Source: Metridium senile (taxonomy: Eukaryota; Cnidaria; Anthozoa; Actiniaria; Metridiidae). Taken from it: 64,000 nucleotides of DNA. A program made the position numbers and the translations under genes. Below the pieces are notes generated by a model. It worked only from the letters and a program-made list of their open reading frames with translations. It had not been told where the DNA came from and searched no databases. The stretch lies in contig OX459102.1 of the NCBI GenBank assembly GCA_949775045.1, positions 16,245,660 through 16,309,659 on the forward strand. The letters are read 5' to 3'. Of the stretch, positions 12,273-25,389 are shown in pieces (position 1 is the stretch's first letter; every line of letters starts with the position of its first letter).

Positions 12273-12278
12273 AATAAA
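12273..12278 (+). terminator. Poly(A) signal AATAAA of ETS-A
   Basis: First AATAAA after the ETS-A stop, about 240 bp downstream. In AT-rich DNA such hexamers arise by chance, so confidence is modest. Confidence 0.4.
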
Positions 12279-12764
12279 ATATTACTGTGAAAAAGGTCTT
12301 TAATAACTGATTTTAGTGGCCATAAATAGCTAGATATATAATTAAATAATAGGTTTATGAAAGAAAAAAGAGTGTACAAAAATATTATAAAAATCTAATG
12401 AATTTAGTTCTTGTACATATAGAAAGATGTTTTAAATAAACCTAAGATAAGGAATAGAGTATAGTTTTAAGTTCAAAACAATATATTTCAATAATGCATG
12501 TACAAAGATTTAAAATATATAGAGAAAGAATGCACTGGAATGGACAATAAAAAATAGAATTTCAGTCAAACAAGATATTTGAAAGTGACTTATAATCAGT
12601 GTGATATCAATGAGCCTTGATCAGCGAAAACCTCTCCGTGTGTACATAGAAGTAAGCAGTTTATTTGAGAACTAGTTTAATAGCTTAATAAATAAGTAAA
12701 TTAGTTTAGTATTGGGCTCCTAAGCTTTGTAAATAGTAAATTCAATCAAGAGAATATTCATATT

Positions 12765-13325
12765 CTCTTCAATATTAAAATCAAATTGAAATCTATATAT
12801 TGTGAATGATATTTTGTGAAAAAGATATTTGTCCACGTATACTATATGTATACAATTATATCGGTATTTCCTTTGCATTCATATTTCAACCTAAATATAT
12901 ATTAACCTTCAATATGAAAATCAAATTGAAATCTATATAGTGTGATTTATATTTTGTGAAAAATATATTTGTCCACGTATACTATAGGTATACAATTATA
13001 TCGGTATTTCCTTTGCATTCATATTTCAACCTAAATATATATTAACCTTCAATATTAAAATCAAATTGAAATCTATACTGAGTGTGAATGATATTTTGTG
13101 AAAAATATATTTGTCCACGTATACTATAGGTATACAATTATATCGGTATTTCCTTTGCATTCATATTTCAACCTAAATATATGTTAACCTTCAATATTAA
13201 AATCAAATTGAAATCTATACTGAGTGTGAATGATATTTTGTGAAAAATATATTTGTCCACGTATACTATAGGTATACAATTATATCGGTATTTCCTTTGC
13301 ATACATATTTCAACCTAAATATAGA
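12765..13325. repeat. ~142-bp tandem repeat, four copies
   Basis: Copies begin near 12766, 12907, 13049 and 13191. Each reads caatattaaaatcaaattga, then 'aatctata', then a 'tttgtccacgtatactata' block and a 'ttcctttgcattcatatttc' block. Copies differ at only a few positions. No coding capacity is seen. Confidence 0.85.
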
Positions 13326-15269
13326 AATATTATACTCCTTGGGTTAATTCTCGAAATATTTATTATCATTACTATTATTATTTACGGGATGCTTGAATAG
13401 TTTGAGTCACTCGCATCAATGAACTACGACGCAAACGTTTGGCACCCTGTGTTGCTAACAGCCTCTTAAAAACACAACATATTAAACAAAGACTTCAAAC
13501 AAGTGTTAAAAGCATTGCTTTAATGATCTCACTCATATTTAAAACACAATTCAAGTCGGCATCGTCATGTTTAACTTCACAAATAGTGAATATATGTACT
13601 TTGAATTATAGTGTATTACAACTCGTCATGATTGGTTAAGGAGGCGCACAACGGAAAACAATAACTATGCACCACTTTGAATAAGTAACGGAGAAACGGA
13701 AGTCTTTTGTTTAAAATCGGCGCCATGTTCATTAAAAATATTGCTTTTTTTCCTGGGGTTCTGTAGTTTTGAGTTGTAGCTGTTCTAAACCGTGTGTCAG
13801 TGTGATTTGGTCGTGTTGAAAGCAAGAGCTGACTATCGGAGGTAAGAACCGTAGGAAATGTAAACATTGACTTCGACTTCCGTACTAGTTCAACCTAAAA
13901 ACGGTTCCTATCTTTTACTTAATCATATTAAGTATTTATTACATTAAGAATGTACATTTTTTGACATGGTTTTCCAAACTTAAGACGTTTACTTCATAGG
14001 TTTGTATATGCTATCAATAGCTTTGCAATACCGTGACGCAATTGATATATGTTGAATGCGCTTCCATACCGTTAATTCAAATTCAGCAAACAAAACTCAT
14101 CATTACGATCAGAGTTTATTAGTTTAGGTTGTGTGCAATACAAGAATTATATTCATTGTCTATTTTAAGTGATTGAGATTAATATACTTAGAAAACTGTT
14201 GTTAAAACTGTGAAATTTTACACTTTTTGATGGTCAATTTGTGAACGAACCACATGGCTTTGTCCACACATCAGTTGCAATTCAATCCCTATATCTCCAC
14301 TTATATTAAAACTGCTGTAATTTGCAGCTAGATGTTTTTACTTGCTGAAACCTATGTTTCATCTTTGAAATAAGATATTTTTCTTTTTGGTACGATATAA
14401 AGCTATAAGATAATTCGTATCTAAAGATCAGCCTTGCAGGTAGTTTAATTTGCGTCAATAACTTAACACTTACTATTCTAGTTTATTTACGATCATTAAT
14501 GCCTCTCGCCTTCTAAACTACAAAACAGGATTGTAATTCCTATAAATATCAGGTGTAAAACACAACTTCATCTCTCCTTATAAAGTTAATTGATATTAAG
14601 TGTTAACATGAGGTTATTAAAATAAACATGATTGACTCGCTTACAAGGAAGTAAAATAGAGTTAGTCTTCTACCATATGGTCAACGCTGACATGCCAACG
14701 GAACCAAATTAAACATTGTAAAAATAAAGCTAACTATTTTACTGCCACTGGTCAACTTCTAATATCTTGACTAACAGTTTGGGTATAGAGGTAAAATGCA
14801 AGGCTTAGCTTGGCATAAATAATTTAACTTTTCTTCAAGCCGATATGGAACAACAAAAGACTAAGTTTTCAATTGTGGATTTAAGAAATCGGTTATCACT
14901 TAAAACATATCAACGAGAAACTTCATTAAATAGTAAAGCATTTCCCACTTACAAGAAGTGAACACGACTATAAATTACTATTTTCTTTGAGAGCAGTTTA
15001 GCTGTTGCCCAGTGATTCTTGTTCAATTCCTCTTTTCCTGATAAGTTAATTACTTCTTTACCATAACTATCTTCCTTCTTTTTCTACATCTCCACTATAC
15101 ATCATCTTCTTGGAGCGTCTTCTTGGAGCGTCTTCTTGTAGCTTGTGTTTACAAGTGCTTCATGGTCTTATTTGGTTTCTCGGCCTTGAGATTTACAAGT
15201 TAATCTTTCGTTAGATGTCCTTGTCCTAGTCCTTGTCGTTTTTGCAGTTAGTTAACTGAAGGCATCAAT
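13326..15269. other. Intergenic, no gene recognised
   Basis: AT-rich DNA between ETS-A and ETS-B. The ORFs of 66 and 83 codons at 13439-13867 overlap on opposite strands, have no known domain and no splice context. I see no RNA gene or element with clear ends. Confidence 0.5.
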
Positions 15270-15620
15270 TTTCTCAGTAATTTGAGTAACCACTATTATA
15301 TACTCAGTCGTCATTTTTGTAGTGAGTAAATATGCATGGATACATAGATTTACTCAGTGATTTCAGTTACCACTCCCCAGAAGATTTTGCAGTGAGTAAC
15401 TGTGGATACATCTCAGTTACTTGAGTTACCACGACTCAGTCGTTTTTGCATCGAGCAACAGTTATTTGAGTTACCACTGCTCAGTCATTTTTGTAGTGAG
15501 TAAATGTGGATACATAGATTTACTCAGTTATTTCAGTTACCACTCCCCAGAAGATTTTGCAGTGAGTAACTGTGGATACATCTCAGTTACTTGAGTTACC
15601 ACTACTCAATGCTCAGTTAC
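15270..15620. repeat. Minisatellite A, ~62-bp GAGTAACTG/CAGTTAC unit
   Basis: About five units contain the core 'cagttacttgagttaccac' plus 'tactcagtcgtttttgcagt' plus 'gagtaactgtggatacat'. The same core, diverged, forms a second array at 20370-20760. Confidence 0.75.
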
Positions 15621-16074
15621 TGATATGTATTAACAAAGTCGTGCATTTTGGTGTAATAAATTCGAAAATATACATTATCTCATTACATATTTATTTTTAT
15701 TTATCCAGATTTAATCTTAATAAATCATTTTAACCACAGTCGACCTTGGGGTAGGATTATCAAGGTATGACCCCAGTTAAGTATTCAGCATGTACCACCT
15801 GGGACTCTACCCCATGTGCTTGACAATGGGAAAAATTTGATTAAACAAACTCATAAATAATTACTATCTTAAACCTTGATATTATTTATGTAATTTATAT
15901 TCTGAGGTTATGTTGTTTTGTTTGTGAAGAATTAGTATAAGTTTGAAAAACATTTTTACAGCTTTCTTATAATAAGGCGTCTTCGTTTTTTTCTATTGTA
16001 TTGACTGACTTTAAACACGCAATAGTGCAAATACACTAATAAACCATTGGTTCTCTATAATATATAACTGGAAA

Positions 16075-16268
16075 CTAGCGAGTAAACTAGTATAGGCTGC
16101 GTCGGTGTTTGATATAAATGATAGGTAATATAATGAAATTTGTAACACCGTAAAAAATGTTGACTTTTCAACTTTACTTTGCATGGAGAGAAGAAGGGCT
16201 AAAGCTCGAAACGTCAGTAAAGTTAAGTTAACATTTTTTACGGTGCAAGAAATTTCATTATATTACCT
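16075..16268. mobile_element. Foldback copy of the 'CTCGAAACGTCAGTAAAG' repeat family
   Basis: The left arm, containing aggtaatataatgaaattt and acaccgtaaaaaatgttgac, pairs with the right arm containing gttaacattttttacggtg and aatttcattatattacct. The centre contains aagggctaaagctcgaaacg. Related copies or parts lie at 20095-20200, 28606-28715, 37125-37185, 46515-46735 and 59105-59195. No ORF is present, so this is a non-autonomous dispersed element. Confidence 0.6.
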
Positions 16269-16269
16269 A

Positions 16270-17228
16270 TTATATAATATATATATATAGTTACTATACA
16301 TTATAAAACTTTAGAAACTATATAAACTATAAAATGTTACAAATTGGAGAAGAATATCATGCAAAAACAATTTTCTTTAAATCAAAAATGAGTTTCAAAC
16401 TAACAATTTGTTTTATTTCATTAATTTGCTTTAGTTTTATTGTTTTATTACATTTCATGATTACATAGTTAATATTAACTATTAACTATGATGATTATCA
16501 ATAGCTCTAAGTTTCGACTGAATTCAAAATTTCAATCCAAATGTTTTTTGTATGGTTACGTTTGAATGGTTGACAATGAAAAAACAACTCGACTAAGTAA
16601 TCAAATTTAACAATTAGTATCCAGCATTGGAACTCAAAGAGAGTTTTTTTCAAGAATAATCTAGATCGATCTTATCATAATCCCAAAATAAATTTTTTTT
16701 CTACCGAGGTTTGATACAATCCTGAGTTGCATAATCCAAAAAAAATCGATTAAACAAAAAAATAGATTAAACAAAATTCGTTATTAATACTTTACCTTGG
16801 AACTTGAATGTAGCTATACTTATACAATAATGTTATCATATTTTCAAATTTTTACCAAATGAATAAAGATTCAATCCTGAAAATTCAGCTTTGACAAAAA
16901 TAGAAAAACGATCGACACAAACCCGAGAAAAAGAAACTTTTTGATATCAGGACGGTTGCATATGACCGAATTGAGGCTGCAATGTCCGTACTAGTGTATT
17001 CTTCATATTTAATATGGGCCACACTGGGATGATGAACAATGTGCTTGTTTAAGTAGTAGGTTCTTGTAAACCTAATTGATAGGATCTGAAATGCTCTATA
17101 TAAGCACTATATTACATTACATGTATTGTATTAGTTATAGTTACCAAACGATGTATAGTTTCAGAAAAAAAGTATTTTAATATGAAAACTATTTCGTTCT
17201 TCTTTCGTTCTATTTTTCTTGTATGATT
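16270..17228. other. Intergenic, no gene recognised
   Basis: Very AT-rich DNA with no recognisable coding exon and no repeat with clear ends. Confidence 0.5.
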
Positions 17229-17324
17229 TAGCCTGACGATCAGGCATTCAGAGTGGAACTGGGGATAAAGATTTCTTCTTTCTCCCCCCCTCCCCATCCC
17301 TGAGAGCCTGATACTCAGGCTATG
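17229..17324. mobile_element. Short MITE with TAGCCTGA ends
   Basis: TAGCCTGACGATCAGGC at the left pairs with GCCTGATACTCAGGCTA at the right, with a C-rich loop. It is non-coding. Confidence 0.55.
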
Positions 17325-17902
17325 TTTGATTATGCTGCAACAATTTTCTCACAGAGAAAGCATTCAAATAGAGACATTTCGTAGATATAGACATAGACAT
17401 GTTTTCATTTATTTAATACTAGGCGATTGCATTTATTTTTACAATAGCGGGTATTTATGGATGTGGGAAATACAATGGGATATACCGTGGGAAAGTACTT
17501 CATATTTCCTATTGTGGGTGTTGCCGGCTAAGAAGCACCAGAAAGATGAGTTCCCTTCTACAAGTATATGGTTTCTGTAAATACAATTATATATATAGAA
17601 ATAGCTATGAGAACTTTCTAACATTTGCTAGTACAAGCTATCCGCTATAACTGCAAAAGTTACCCTAGGTGGCTCAACGTTAAATTTTAATTTGTTTGGT
17701 TTTTGTTGTGCATGCACTTCCGGTATAATTATCGTACAAATGAAAAAACAAAATAGTGACCTTGAGAGATTAATGACATGCAGTTATCACTGCTGTAGTT
17801 CTACACACATTGTAGTCTGGGAATTTTCTTCACTTAGATTTTGCACTGCAGCGTTTAGTTCTTCCAGCATCCTGCTCCTAAGGATTAACGTCTACCTTAA
17901 AC

Positions 17903-17967
<65 letters not shown>

Positions 17968-17979
17968 TAGGTAAGTAAC

Positions 17980-18052
<73 letters not shown>
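17903..18052. repeat. (TAAG)n microsatellite
   Basis: About 37 near-perfect tetranucleotide repeats with a few substitutions. The minus-strand Leu-Thr-Tyr ORFs across it are artefacts. Confidence 0.95.
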
Positions 18053-18054
<2 letters not shown>

Positions 18055-18784
18055 CATGACTATTTTCATATGAAATCTGATAAGTTACCATTCCGATGAA
18101 ACGTTTAACATTTGTAAGGTTGACAAGAGCTACTCTAACAAAGTATGAACGTCCAAAACGTCAGTAAACTGCAACCTCTTTGTTATAATGTTTAACGAAA
18201 GTTTTTGGCTTGATGAAAAAAACGTCAAAAACAATTTTTTTACGATATATAAGTTACCACTATTATTGCTCCAGTGAAACTTAAACTTCAAAATTACTAT
18301 TTAATATAAATTCAATGTAGATAAAAGTGGAATTTGATTTTTAAGTCACATTCAGATCAGATTTGCTGTTAAGTTTTGAAGCAGTTTCTGACACAAATTG
18401 CTATAAAGCAATTTAACTTTAATCAGAAGTTCATAACCTAAACACTGACAATTTTAAACTGTTTCCAACGAATTGACCTAATTAAAAATATCAAATCATT
18501 TTCAAACGAAAACCAATAATTACAGTGTACGTGATCGAGCGTCCCACAACGTCGACCCTTTACGACCACCGCCCTGCCTGCCTCACCCTCGCCTACCTTA
18601 ATCTACGTCAATCTATAGTAACGTTACAAAATATAAAACAAATACTTTGATTCACTATAAATGTATACGTCTTGTACTCCTAAAAGCAGGAAAACACATC
18701 AATTAATATTTTATAACTTCCACAGTCGGGGGCACGCAGACTTATTCATGTACGGATTTCCGGAGTAGTCTGTACGTTAGATCA

Positions 18785-18806
18785 ACCCCCCCCCCCCCCC
18801 CCCCTA
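18785..18806. repeat. Poly-C tract
   Basis: An uninterrupted run of about 20 C followed by ctagtattccaccccct. It resembles the G/C runs seen in other foldback elements of this window, but no clear terminal repeats were found. Confidence 0.8.
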
Positions 18807-18809
18807 GTA

Positions 18810-20369
18810 TTCCACCCCCTACCTTACCGTTTCTCGACAGGATATCAAAGGTAAATAGTACACAACTCTATTAGAGGACGTCTCTTGTGAGTTAATCATT
18901 GAGGAGAGCGTTGTGTAGCGATGTTTGGAACGCTGGAGCGTGCCAGGGGTCGGCTTACACTCCTACTATTCATACGTTTTCTTTTGTTTGTTACATCACG
19001 TCCACTAGTATACTGTTTGAAAAAGAAAGTGTTCATCCTGTGATTAAAGAAATTTAATGTTTTATTTCCCTTCTCTTTCCTCGTCTTCTTGTTCTTCTTG
19101 TTCTTCTTGTTCTTCTTATACTGAAATTTGTGAGACTAAAACCAAAAACCTTCAACGATAAACAAATTTAAAAATAAATGCGAAATCCAGTCATTGAAAA
19201 GTCTGAATAATATATGAATAATATGTGATATATGATCAAAAAGAAGTCATTGAAAACGATGAATGAAATTTCTGTTTTTTCCATGATAAACCTGAAACTG
19301 CGAAATGGCTGACTGCATTTGTTGACACGTAAAAAGGAAATATTTGTACCACTTAAAAACCATCATAACAAAAATAGGAAAAGCAAATTCCGAATTCAGT
19401 CCTAGCTAGAAGCAGCATTTAATTTGAAAAATTGGGATCAAAACTGCTAGGAGGCAAATAATTAGTTTCCCCCGGGCTGCGAGGGAGACTAGCAAATAAT
19501 TGAAGCAAATTCACAATTTTTCCAGTTTCAAAATGGCTGACGTTTGATTGCAAAAACCTCCTCATCATGCATTATGAAACTGAATACCACGCAATATACA
19601 TTTTAAACAATTATATAAGAAATACCAAATAAGTATTTATATTTTGTTTCGCAAATTTCAAGGGTTTTTCCCGTTCCAATATGGCTGACTGCGTCAAAGA
19701 GCGTATTTATATATTTTTTTATTATGTTCGTTTCCGGTCAAAACAAAATTATTGAAATTGTTATGTAAATTAGTATAGTATAGACAAAAACTGCCAAAAT
19801 CAGTGAGCCACGAGAACTATAGCGAGAGATTATCTATCTAATTATTATAGCTTCACTATGTTGTACTTTTTGACGCAGTTTTAGTTTATATTTCCCAGTA
19901 TATTATCAATTGTAAATATTGCTTCAATTCAACCTACAGGTTGGCATACCCTTTTCTTAATAAACTATCTATCCATGTATGTCCTTTTGCTGTACTTTTT
20001 GGCGCAGTTTTAGTTTTTATATTTCCATTATCAATTGTAAATATTGCTTTAATTCAACCTACGGGCTGCCATAAATGTTATTAACAAACCATCTATCTTA
20101 TCTATCTATGTCCTTTTACTGCGACGAAGGGCTAAAGCTTGAAACGTCAGTAAAGTCAAGTCAACATTTTTTACAGTGTTATAAGTTTCATTATACTACC
20201 TATCCTTTATACCAAACACAAACGCAGCCTTAGTATTAGTTTACTCGCTAGTTTCCATTTATCTATCTATCTATTTTAATGGCTTAACTATATTATAACA
20301 ATTTTTTCAATATTTATCTGTTTTAGTACTTCTATATTTTTACCATGCACCACTTATAGTTTTGCAGTG
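18810..20369. other. Intergenic with a tandem duplication
   Basis: No gene is recognised. About 125 bp is duplicated in tandem at 19860-20110, each copy with ttgtactttttg(a/g)cgcag and tcaattgtaaatattgctt. A short aaatggctgac motif recurs near 19300, 19530 and 19680. A partial copy of the 'CTCGAAACGTCAGTAAAG' family lies at 20100-20200. Confidence 0.5.
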
Positions 20370-20760
20370 GGTAACTGCAAATGCATCGATTTACTCAGTT
20401 ATTTGCGTAGCCACTACTCAGTCGTTTTTGTAGTCAGTACTAATTACTGTTGATTCATCGATTCACACAGTTATTTCGGGAAAATACTACTCAGTCGTTC
20501 AGTGAGAAACTGTTGATTCATCGATTCACACAGTTATTTCGGGAAAATACTACTCAGTCGTTCAGTGAGTAACTGTTGATTCATCGATTCACTCAGTTAT
20601 TTGAGTAACCACTACTCAGTGGTTTTTGTAGTGAGTAACTGTTGATTCATCTATTTACTCAGTTATTTCGGGAAACTACTACTCGGTGGTTTTTGCAGTG
20701 TGTAACTGAGGATGCATGGACTTACTCAGTCGTTTGAACAGAGTTAATGTTGAATAACCT
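20370..20760. repeat. Minisatellite B, ~62-bp unit related to array A
   Basis: Five to six units with the core 'gagtaactgttgattcatcg' plus 'attcactcagttatttgagt' plus 'accactactcagt'. It is a diverged relative of the array at 15270-15620. Confidence 0.75.
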
Positions 20761-21539
20761 CTGTATACTCATGATCAGTGAATAAATACTATGGATCTGT
20801 ACTGGATTTCAATAATTATTTGAGTCGTTTCTGCGTTTCTAAAAGCTATTTCTGTAACCAGTTGTTGTGCACGTGATTATCCAACCATTTTGTCCTCAAG
20901 CAAAAAACCTTATTATTACACTGATAATGTTTCCGATTGTACCCAGTCACCGTGGAAAGGTGTATCGAGAAAGATACAATATTCAAGTACTTGTTTCCGA
21001 CATCAACGCAAAATTGTTATGAAGCAAGAGGTAACGCGGAAAATAGGATATAGTTAATTGCTTTGCTTTTTATAGCTTTACCATGTGACTCAAAAATATC
21101 ACTTACATGATCAGGGAGAAATTGAAAAACGCCTCGGAAAATAGTTGCCTGAAGGGCGGAAAATAAAAAACGCGGAAAATGAAAAATGCGGAAAATAGGA
21201 TATAGTCGCTTCACATGTTATACCTTTACCATGTGACTTCAGGGAGAAATTTAAAAAATATATAAAGACGATTATTCAACGTGGATATCAGATTCGTTTG
21301 TCTCACGAACTTATAAGGTTTCAGACGCTACGTTTCTACTGGGGGAGAGGTAGGGATACATTTTTGTTTTGTGTTTGTGTCAATGTATATTTAATTGAGT
21401 ATAATTCAATTTGATAAGAAATGACTAGCAAAAAATACATATCTATTAGAAAACTAAAATAGATACAACAATTATATTACTATTAAGAAAAGGATGCATT
21501 GGGAAGGATTGAAGGGAAGATAAGAATCGGTAAGAACAT

Positions 21540-22140
21540 AGTTTAAAATATTAAGTATTAAATATAGAGTTAGAGTACAAATATTAAAAGTGTGAAACAT
21601 AAATACCACTAAATACTGCTAAATTATGCTAATTCTATTGTTCTCTATTGTTTAATCAACACTATTTAGTGGTAAATAGTGCAAAGTATTGCACACTTTT
21701 AGTGTTTGTACTCTATAGAGTAGACGCACTAAATCTGTGAAACAAATATTACTAATTACTAGTAAATAGTGTTGACGAGACAATAGATAACAAAGGAATT
21801 AGCATATTTTAGCACCAATTTTGTACTATTCATGCTTCACGGATTAAGTGCGTTTACTCTACCCGTGAAACAAGTATAGTACTAATTAGTACTAAATAGT
21901 GCTAATTAAACAACAGAAAACAATAGAATTAGCATAAAATATCACTATTTAGTACTATTTATGTTTCACGTTTTTAGAGTAGACGCACTTAATCCGTGAA
22001 ACAAATACTAATTTTTAGTACTAAATAGTGATAATAAAACAATAGAAAACAAAGAATTTTTTTATGAAATAGTACTAATTAGTACTAATTATATGTCACG
22101 GATTTAGTGCGTCTACTCTAATGTTTGTACTCTAGTAAGA
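21540..22140. repeat. Array of ~140-bp palindromic units
   Basis: Four to five successive units, each an imperfect palindrome. One arm reads agagtagacgcacttaatcc, then gtgaaacaaata and an actaaatagtg segment. The other arm is the complement, ending ggatttagtgcgtctactct. Adjacent units share the boundary agagt(a)/tactct. Confidence 0.65.
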
Positions 22141-22764
22141 ACCATTTGAGTTAGTCCATCAAAAAAACAAATTTTGAAAATACATTTTTAAATATTGAAA
22201 TTGCAGGTATCTAAAAATTGTTATTTTAATAAGTGATATGTTATATACTATAAATACTGTTAGATGCAGCTTATTCATTCAAATTTGTCGCTAACTATGA
22301 AAACTCAAATTCGACATTTACTCTGTTTGGTCACCCTGTGGCATCTCCGCAGTTATCGCGTCATAGGGATCCCGCAAATCAACTATGTAAATGACTGGTT
22401 TCTGAAGTCACCCTTCGTTGAAACCGGAAAATAACAATTGGAGTACATGACATGTGCTCGTTTAATGATAACAATTATTTAATTGTTTTTTTTTTTTAAA
22501 GTGTGGCTTTTCATCTCCAATACACATGCATTAATATAATCTGCAGAAAATATTTCAAATATCTACAAATTTATAAACTAGACAATATCTGTTCCAGCTA
22601 TGAAAGCTTGACCCCTAAGTTTTGCTTTTTTAATCTCCAAAATCTTGTACATGTACAAACTTCACTCACTGCGGAAGGCCATAACTGAACCACAACCTTG
22701 CACAAATAAAACTTCCGATACCGGTACAAACACTTACGATAAGCGACGATTTTTACCTCGGAGT

Positions 22765-22963
22765 TACACCTACTTGCAAGAACGTTGTCATTAACATTTG
22801 AACATTTGTAATTTAGTGGATTAGGAATAAATTAAAAGTTCAAAAGAAAGAGTTCTGCTTCAATGATCTTCTTTTGTACTTTTAATTTATTCCTAATCCA
22901 CTAAATTACAAATGTTCAAATGTTGTATGACAACGTTCTTGCAAGTAGGTGTATAATTTTTTG
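22765..22963. mobile_element. Foldback MITE with CACCTACTTGC ends, copy 1
   Basis: CACCTACTTGCAAGAACGTT at the left pairs with AACGTTCTTGCAAGTAGGTG at the right, both flanked by TA. The hairpin stem continues almost to a short loop near cttcaatgatcttc. TA flanks fit a Tc1/mariner-type target site, but no transposase is present. A second family member is at 53338-53565. Confidence 0.75.
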
Positions 22964-23039
22964 CAAGCTTGTTTTAAAAATAGCTGGATTGTCACAAATA
23001 CGTGAGTTACACACGGGAAGTTTAGCCATAGGAATACCA

Positions 23040-23165
23040 CAACAGATTGACCGCACGGGCACTTCCGTTTGCGTTACCGTGGCAATTGTAATAGTTGAAC
23101 TTCCGGTCTTTGATTGAGCAACTTTTACTGAAAAAACTACACTTCCCGTTGTTGCAATTGTATTT
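23040..23165 (+). promoter_or_regulatory. Cluster of ETS-type sites upstream of ETS-B
   Basis: Three cores lie within about 110 bp: gcacttccgtttg (23059), gaacttccggtct (23098) and acacttcccgttg (23139). A gggaagt is also present at 23016. This is 1.2 kb upstream of the ETS-B ATG. Auto- or cross-regulation is an inference. Confidence 0.3.
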
Positions 23166-23640
23166 TAAACTACATAGAAATACAGTACGAATTTTATAGG
23201 TTTGTAATTATAATAATCTATTATTCTTGATTCGCAGTTTTTGTGCAATTTTTAGTAAATTGTATACTAGATGTAATCATTGAATCTTAAATACTTTGGT
23301 TAACTTTTCTTTTACTAGAATGAATAAAACTTTGTTTTTGATGTTTTGAATGTATTTTTAATATTTGAAGGGTTTCTTTGTGGGATGGGATTGCCAGTTG
23401 GTGTTAAAAGTCCCGCTTTTACGGAATGCTGTGAAGGCGACTAGACCGTTTATTCTGCCCTTGAAATTGAAAAGAATGTTTGCAATAGCGGTAGTAAATT
23501 TTTTCTAATTCCTGTGTAATTCTGCTTTCCACGGGTGTAATTTCAGTGCGTTTGACATATAAATTGAACTTTGAGCGCATATTCTGAGAGCCTTGTTCGT
23601 TTATGAAAGCGTTATTGAGGTTGTGAACTCGAGCAAGAGA

Positions 23641-23670
23641 GCATAAGTGCGGTGGAACGCAAACATATAG
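23641..23670 (+). other. Candidate 5' UTR exon end of ETS-B
   Basis: A donor-like sequence atatag|gtgagg lies at 23670/23671, about 630 bp upstream of the ETS-B exon acceptor at 24300. The presence of an acceptor just before the ETS-B ATG implies an upstream non-coding exon, and this is the best candidate I see. Confidence 0.2.
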
Positions 23671-23941
23671 GTGAGGTTGGTTTTAAAAACATTTTTATCT
23701 ACCTATTATCGTATTTCTTTTTTTATTATATCTCTGAAACGTTTTTTAAGTTGAAAGAGCTTTTTTTGCCTTATAAGTATAGCATAAAACATTTCCAAAC
23801 TCAAACGTCGAAAATTAATTTTCAATGTTTAACATAAATAGAAATACATTAGTTGGTTGTTGGTTCAAAATATTTTACAAAACCAATTTTTTAATGAAGT
23901 TCTTTGGTTACTCGAAAAAATGGTTGCATCTTTGCATTGTC

Positions 23942-23985
23942 AGGCGCGCGCGCGCGCGTCAAAGTTCCAAAAGGCGGGAAACATT
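23942..23985. promoter_or_regulatory. (CG)n tract next to an E2F-like site
   Basis: ggcgcgcgcgcgcgcg followed about 17 bp later by GGCGGGAAA, which is the E2F consensus in reverse. It is 350 bp upstream of the ETS-B start. The same pairing of CG run and GGCGGGA occurs at 32365-32400 and 61257-61292. Confidence 0.3.
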
Positions 23986-24330
23986 GAAGAGGCTTTTTTC
24001 TGTATTTATTTTAATATTATAGCTAATCAAGTGCCGAAGCATTTTCTATAGTTAAATGATGTCTAGTATTATATGTTAGTATTCATTTTATCAAATATTT
24101 TCAATATTTTTCGCTTGCTTTGATTCCCAAGGATTAAATCAGATTATGTATAAAAAACTGGCAAATTTTTTCACTTTCTCTGAAGTGAAAATAAAATGCA
24201 CCAACTAATTAACTCGAAAAGTGTTCGCTTGTTTAAAGATCTAACTAGTAAAATGTTACTATTATTGATATCTAAACTTCCTTTTTCTCCCTCCATATAG
24301 ATCAAAATCAAGCTTACTTAAGATATTACA

Positions 24331-25296
24331 ATGAAAGATCTTGACGACCGTCCAAGGTTCAAAAACACAATTCACCTCTGGGAGTTCTTAATGGAGTTGC
24401 TAAACAATCAGCGCTACTCATCCATTATTGAATGGACAAGAAGAGAACATGGCGAATTCAAGCTTATCAAGCAAGAAGAAGTTGCGAGACAATGGGGCTT
24501 GTTGAAGCAGAGAAAAGGCATGACTTATGATAAGCTGAGCCGTTCGCTTCGATACTACTATGACAAAAAGATTATATCAAAGGTAATACACTTGAAAACC
24601 TAAAAATATCTTTATATCCATCAGTTTGTTATTCGTATAAGCAACAAACAAGTATAAAAAGTATAAACTTAGTATATAACTTAAGAACAGTTCGTTCGTT
24701 TGCTTGCTTGTTTGCTTGCTTGTTTGTTTGTTTGTTTATTTGCTTTTTTTTTCAATTAATTACCATGCTTGTTTGTTTTGACTAGTTTGTTTGTTTGTTT
24801 GTTGGCTTGCTTGCTTGTATGCTTGTTTGCTTTTTTTCAATTAATTAATTGTTTGTTTGTTTGTTTGCTTTTTTTTTAATTAATTACTTCTTCTGTAGTT
24901 TTACTTTCCTAAATCCCTCATCTTTAATTTTCACAGGTATCAGGCCAAAAACTCGTCTACAAATTCCGCAACTTGCCTTTTGAATACCTTCCTCTACGAA
25001 ACTTGGACCAAACAACGCGAAGAAAACAACTTCAAGGCCAAATAAGTAGCTCGTTTTCTACAAAAGCGAAACCACCAACACCTCAACCATCCCCACCCAT
25101 ACAAGAGCCACAACATCCTGTCTCCTTTGAGCCACCTCGGCCATCTGTAATTCGCAGTCTCAGTAATAACAACACAGCCTCTTATAGTTGCCCTAAACCT
25201 TTTTATACTAGTTCACCGATGGTGATGTCAAGAAGTCAAATCATTTTCCCAGCTTGTAATTGTATGATCACAGGTCCACCATTTGTAAAATGTTAG
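24331..25296 (+). CDS. ETS-domain transcription factor ETS-B (2 coding exons)
   Basis: Exons are 24331-24582 and 24937-25296, giving 612 nt and 203 aa. An acceptor (ccctccatatag) 30 bp before the ATG and an in-frame TAA between them set the start and imply a non-coding first exon. Residues ~11-95 form the ETS domain: HLWEFLMELLNNQ, GEFKLIKQEEVARQWG, and recognition helix MTYDKLSRSLRYYYDK with both contact arginines. The intron is in phase 0 after IISK, exactly where ETS-A and ETS-C are split, and exon 2 resumes with VSGQKLVYKF. That stretch is very close to the ELK/TCF family (KVSGQKFVYKF), so an ELK-like origin is likely. The tail is Pro/Ser/Gln-rich (TPQPSPPIQEPQ) and ends near IIFPACNC. 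It has no PNT domain and no obvious MAPK D-site. It should act as a nuclear GGAA-binding regulator; targets are unknown. Confidence 0.85.
24683..24880. repeat. (TTTG/CTTG)n repeat in the ETS-B intron
   Basis: Three blocks of tttg/cttg tetranucleotides are separated by [23 protein letters not shown] spacers, filling most of the 354-bp ETS-B intron. Confidence 0.85.
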
Positions 25297-25389
25297 TTAA
25301 GAAACATTTAGACAGTTAGCTAGATATAACTGAGTATATTTTGAATTATTTATTGCACAGATTATTGTTATCTAAAAAAAAATAACTTC

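Noticed and set aside
17878..18091. Leu-Thr-Tyr repeat proteins
   Set aside because: Translation of the (TAAG)n microsatellite.
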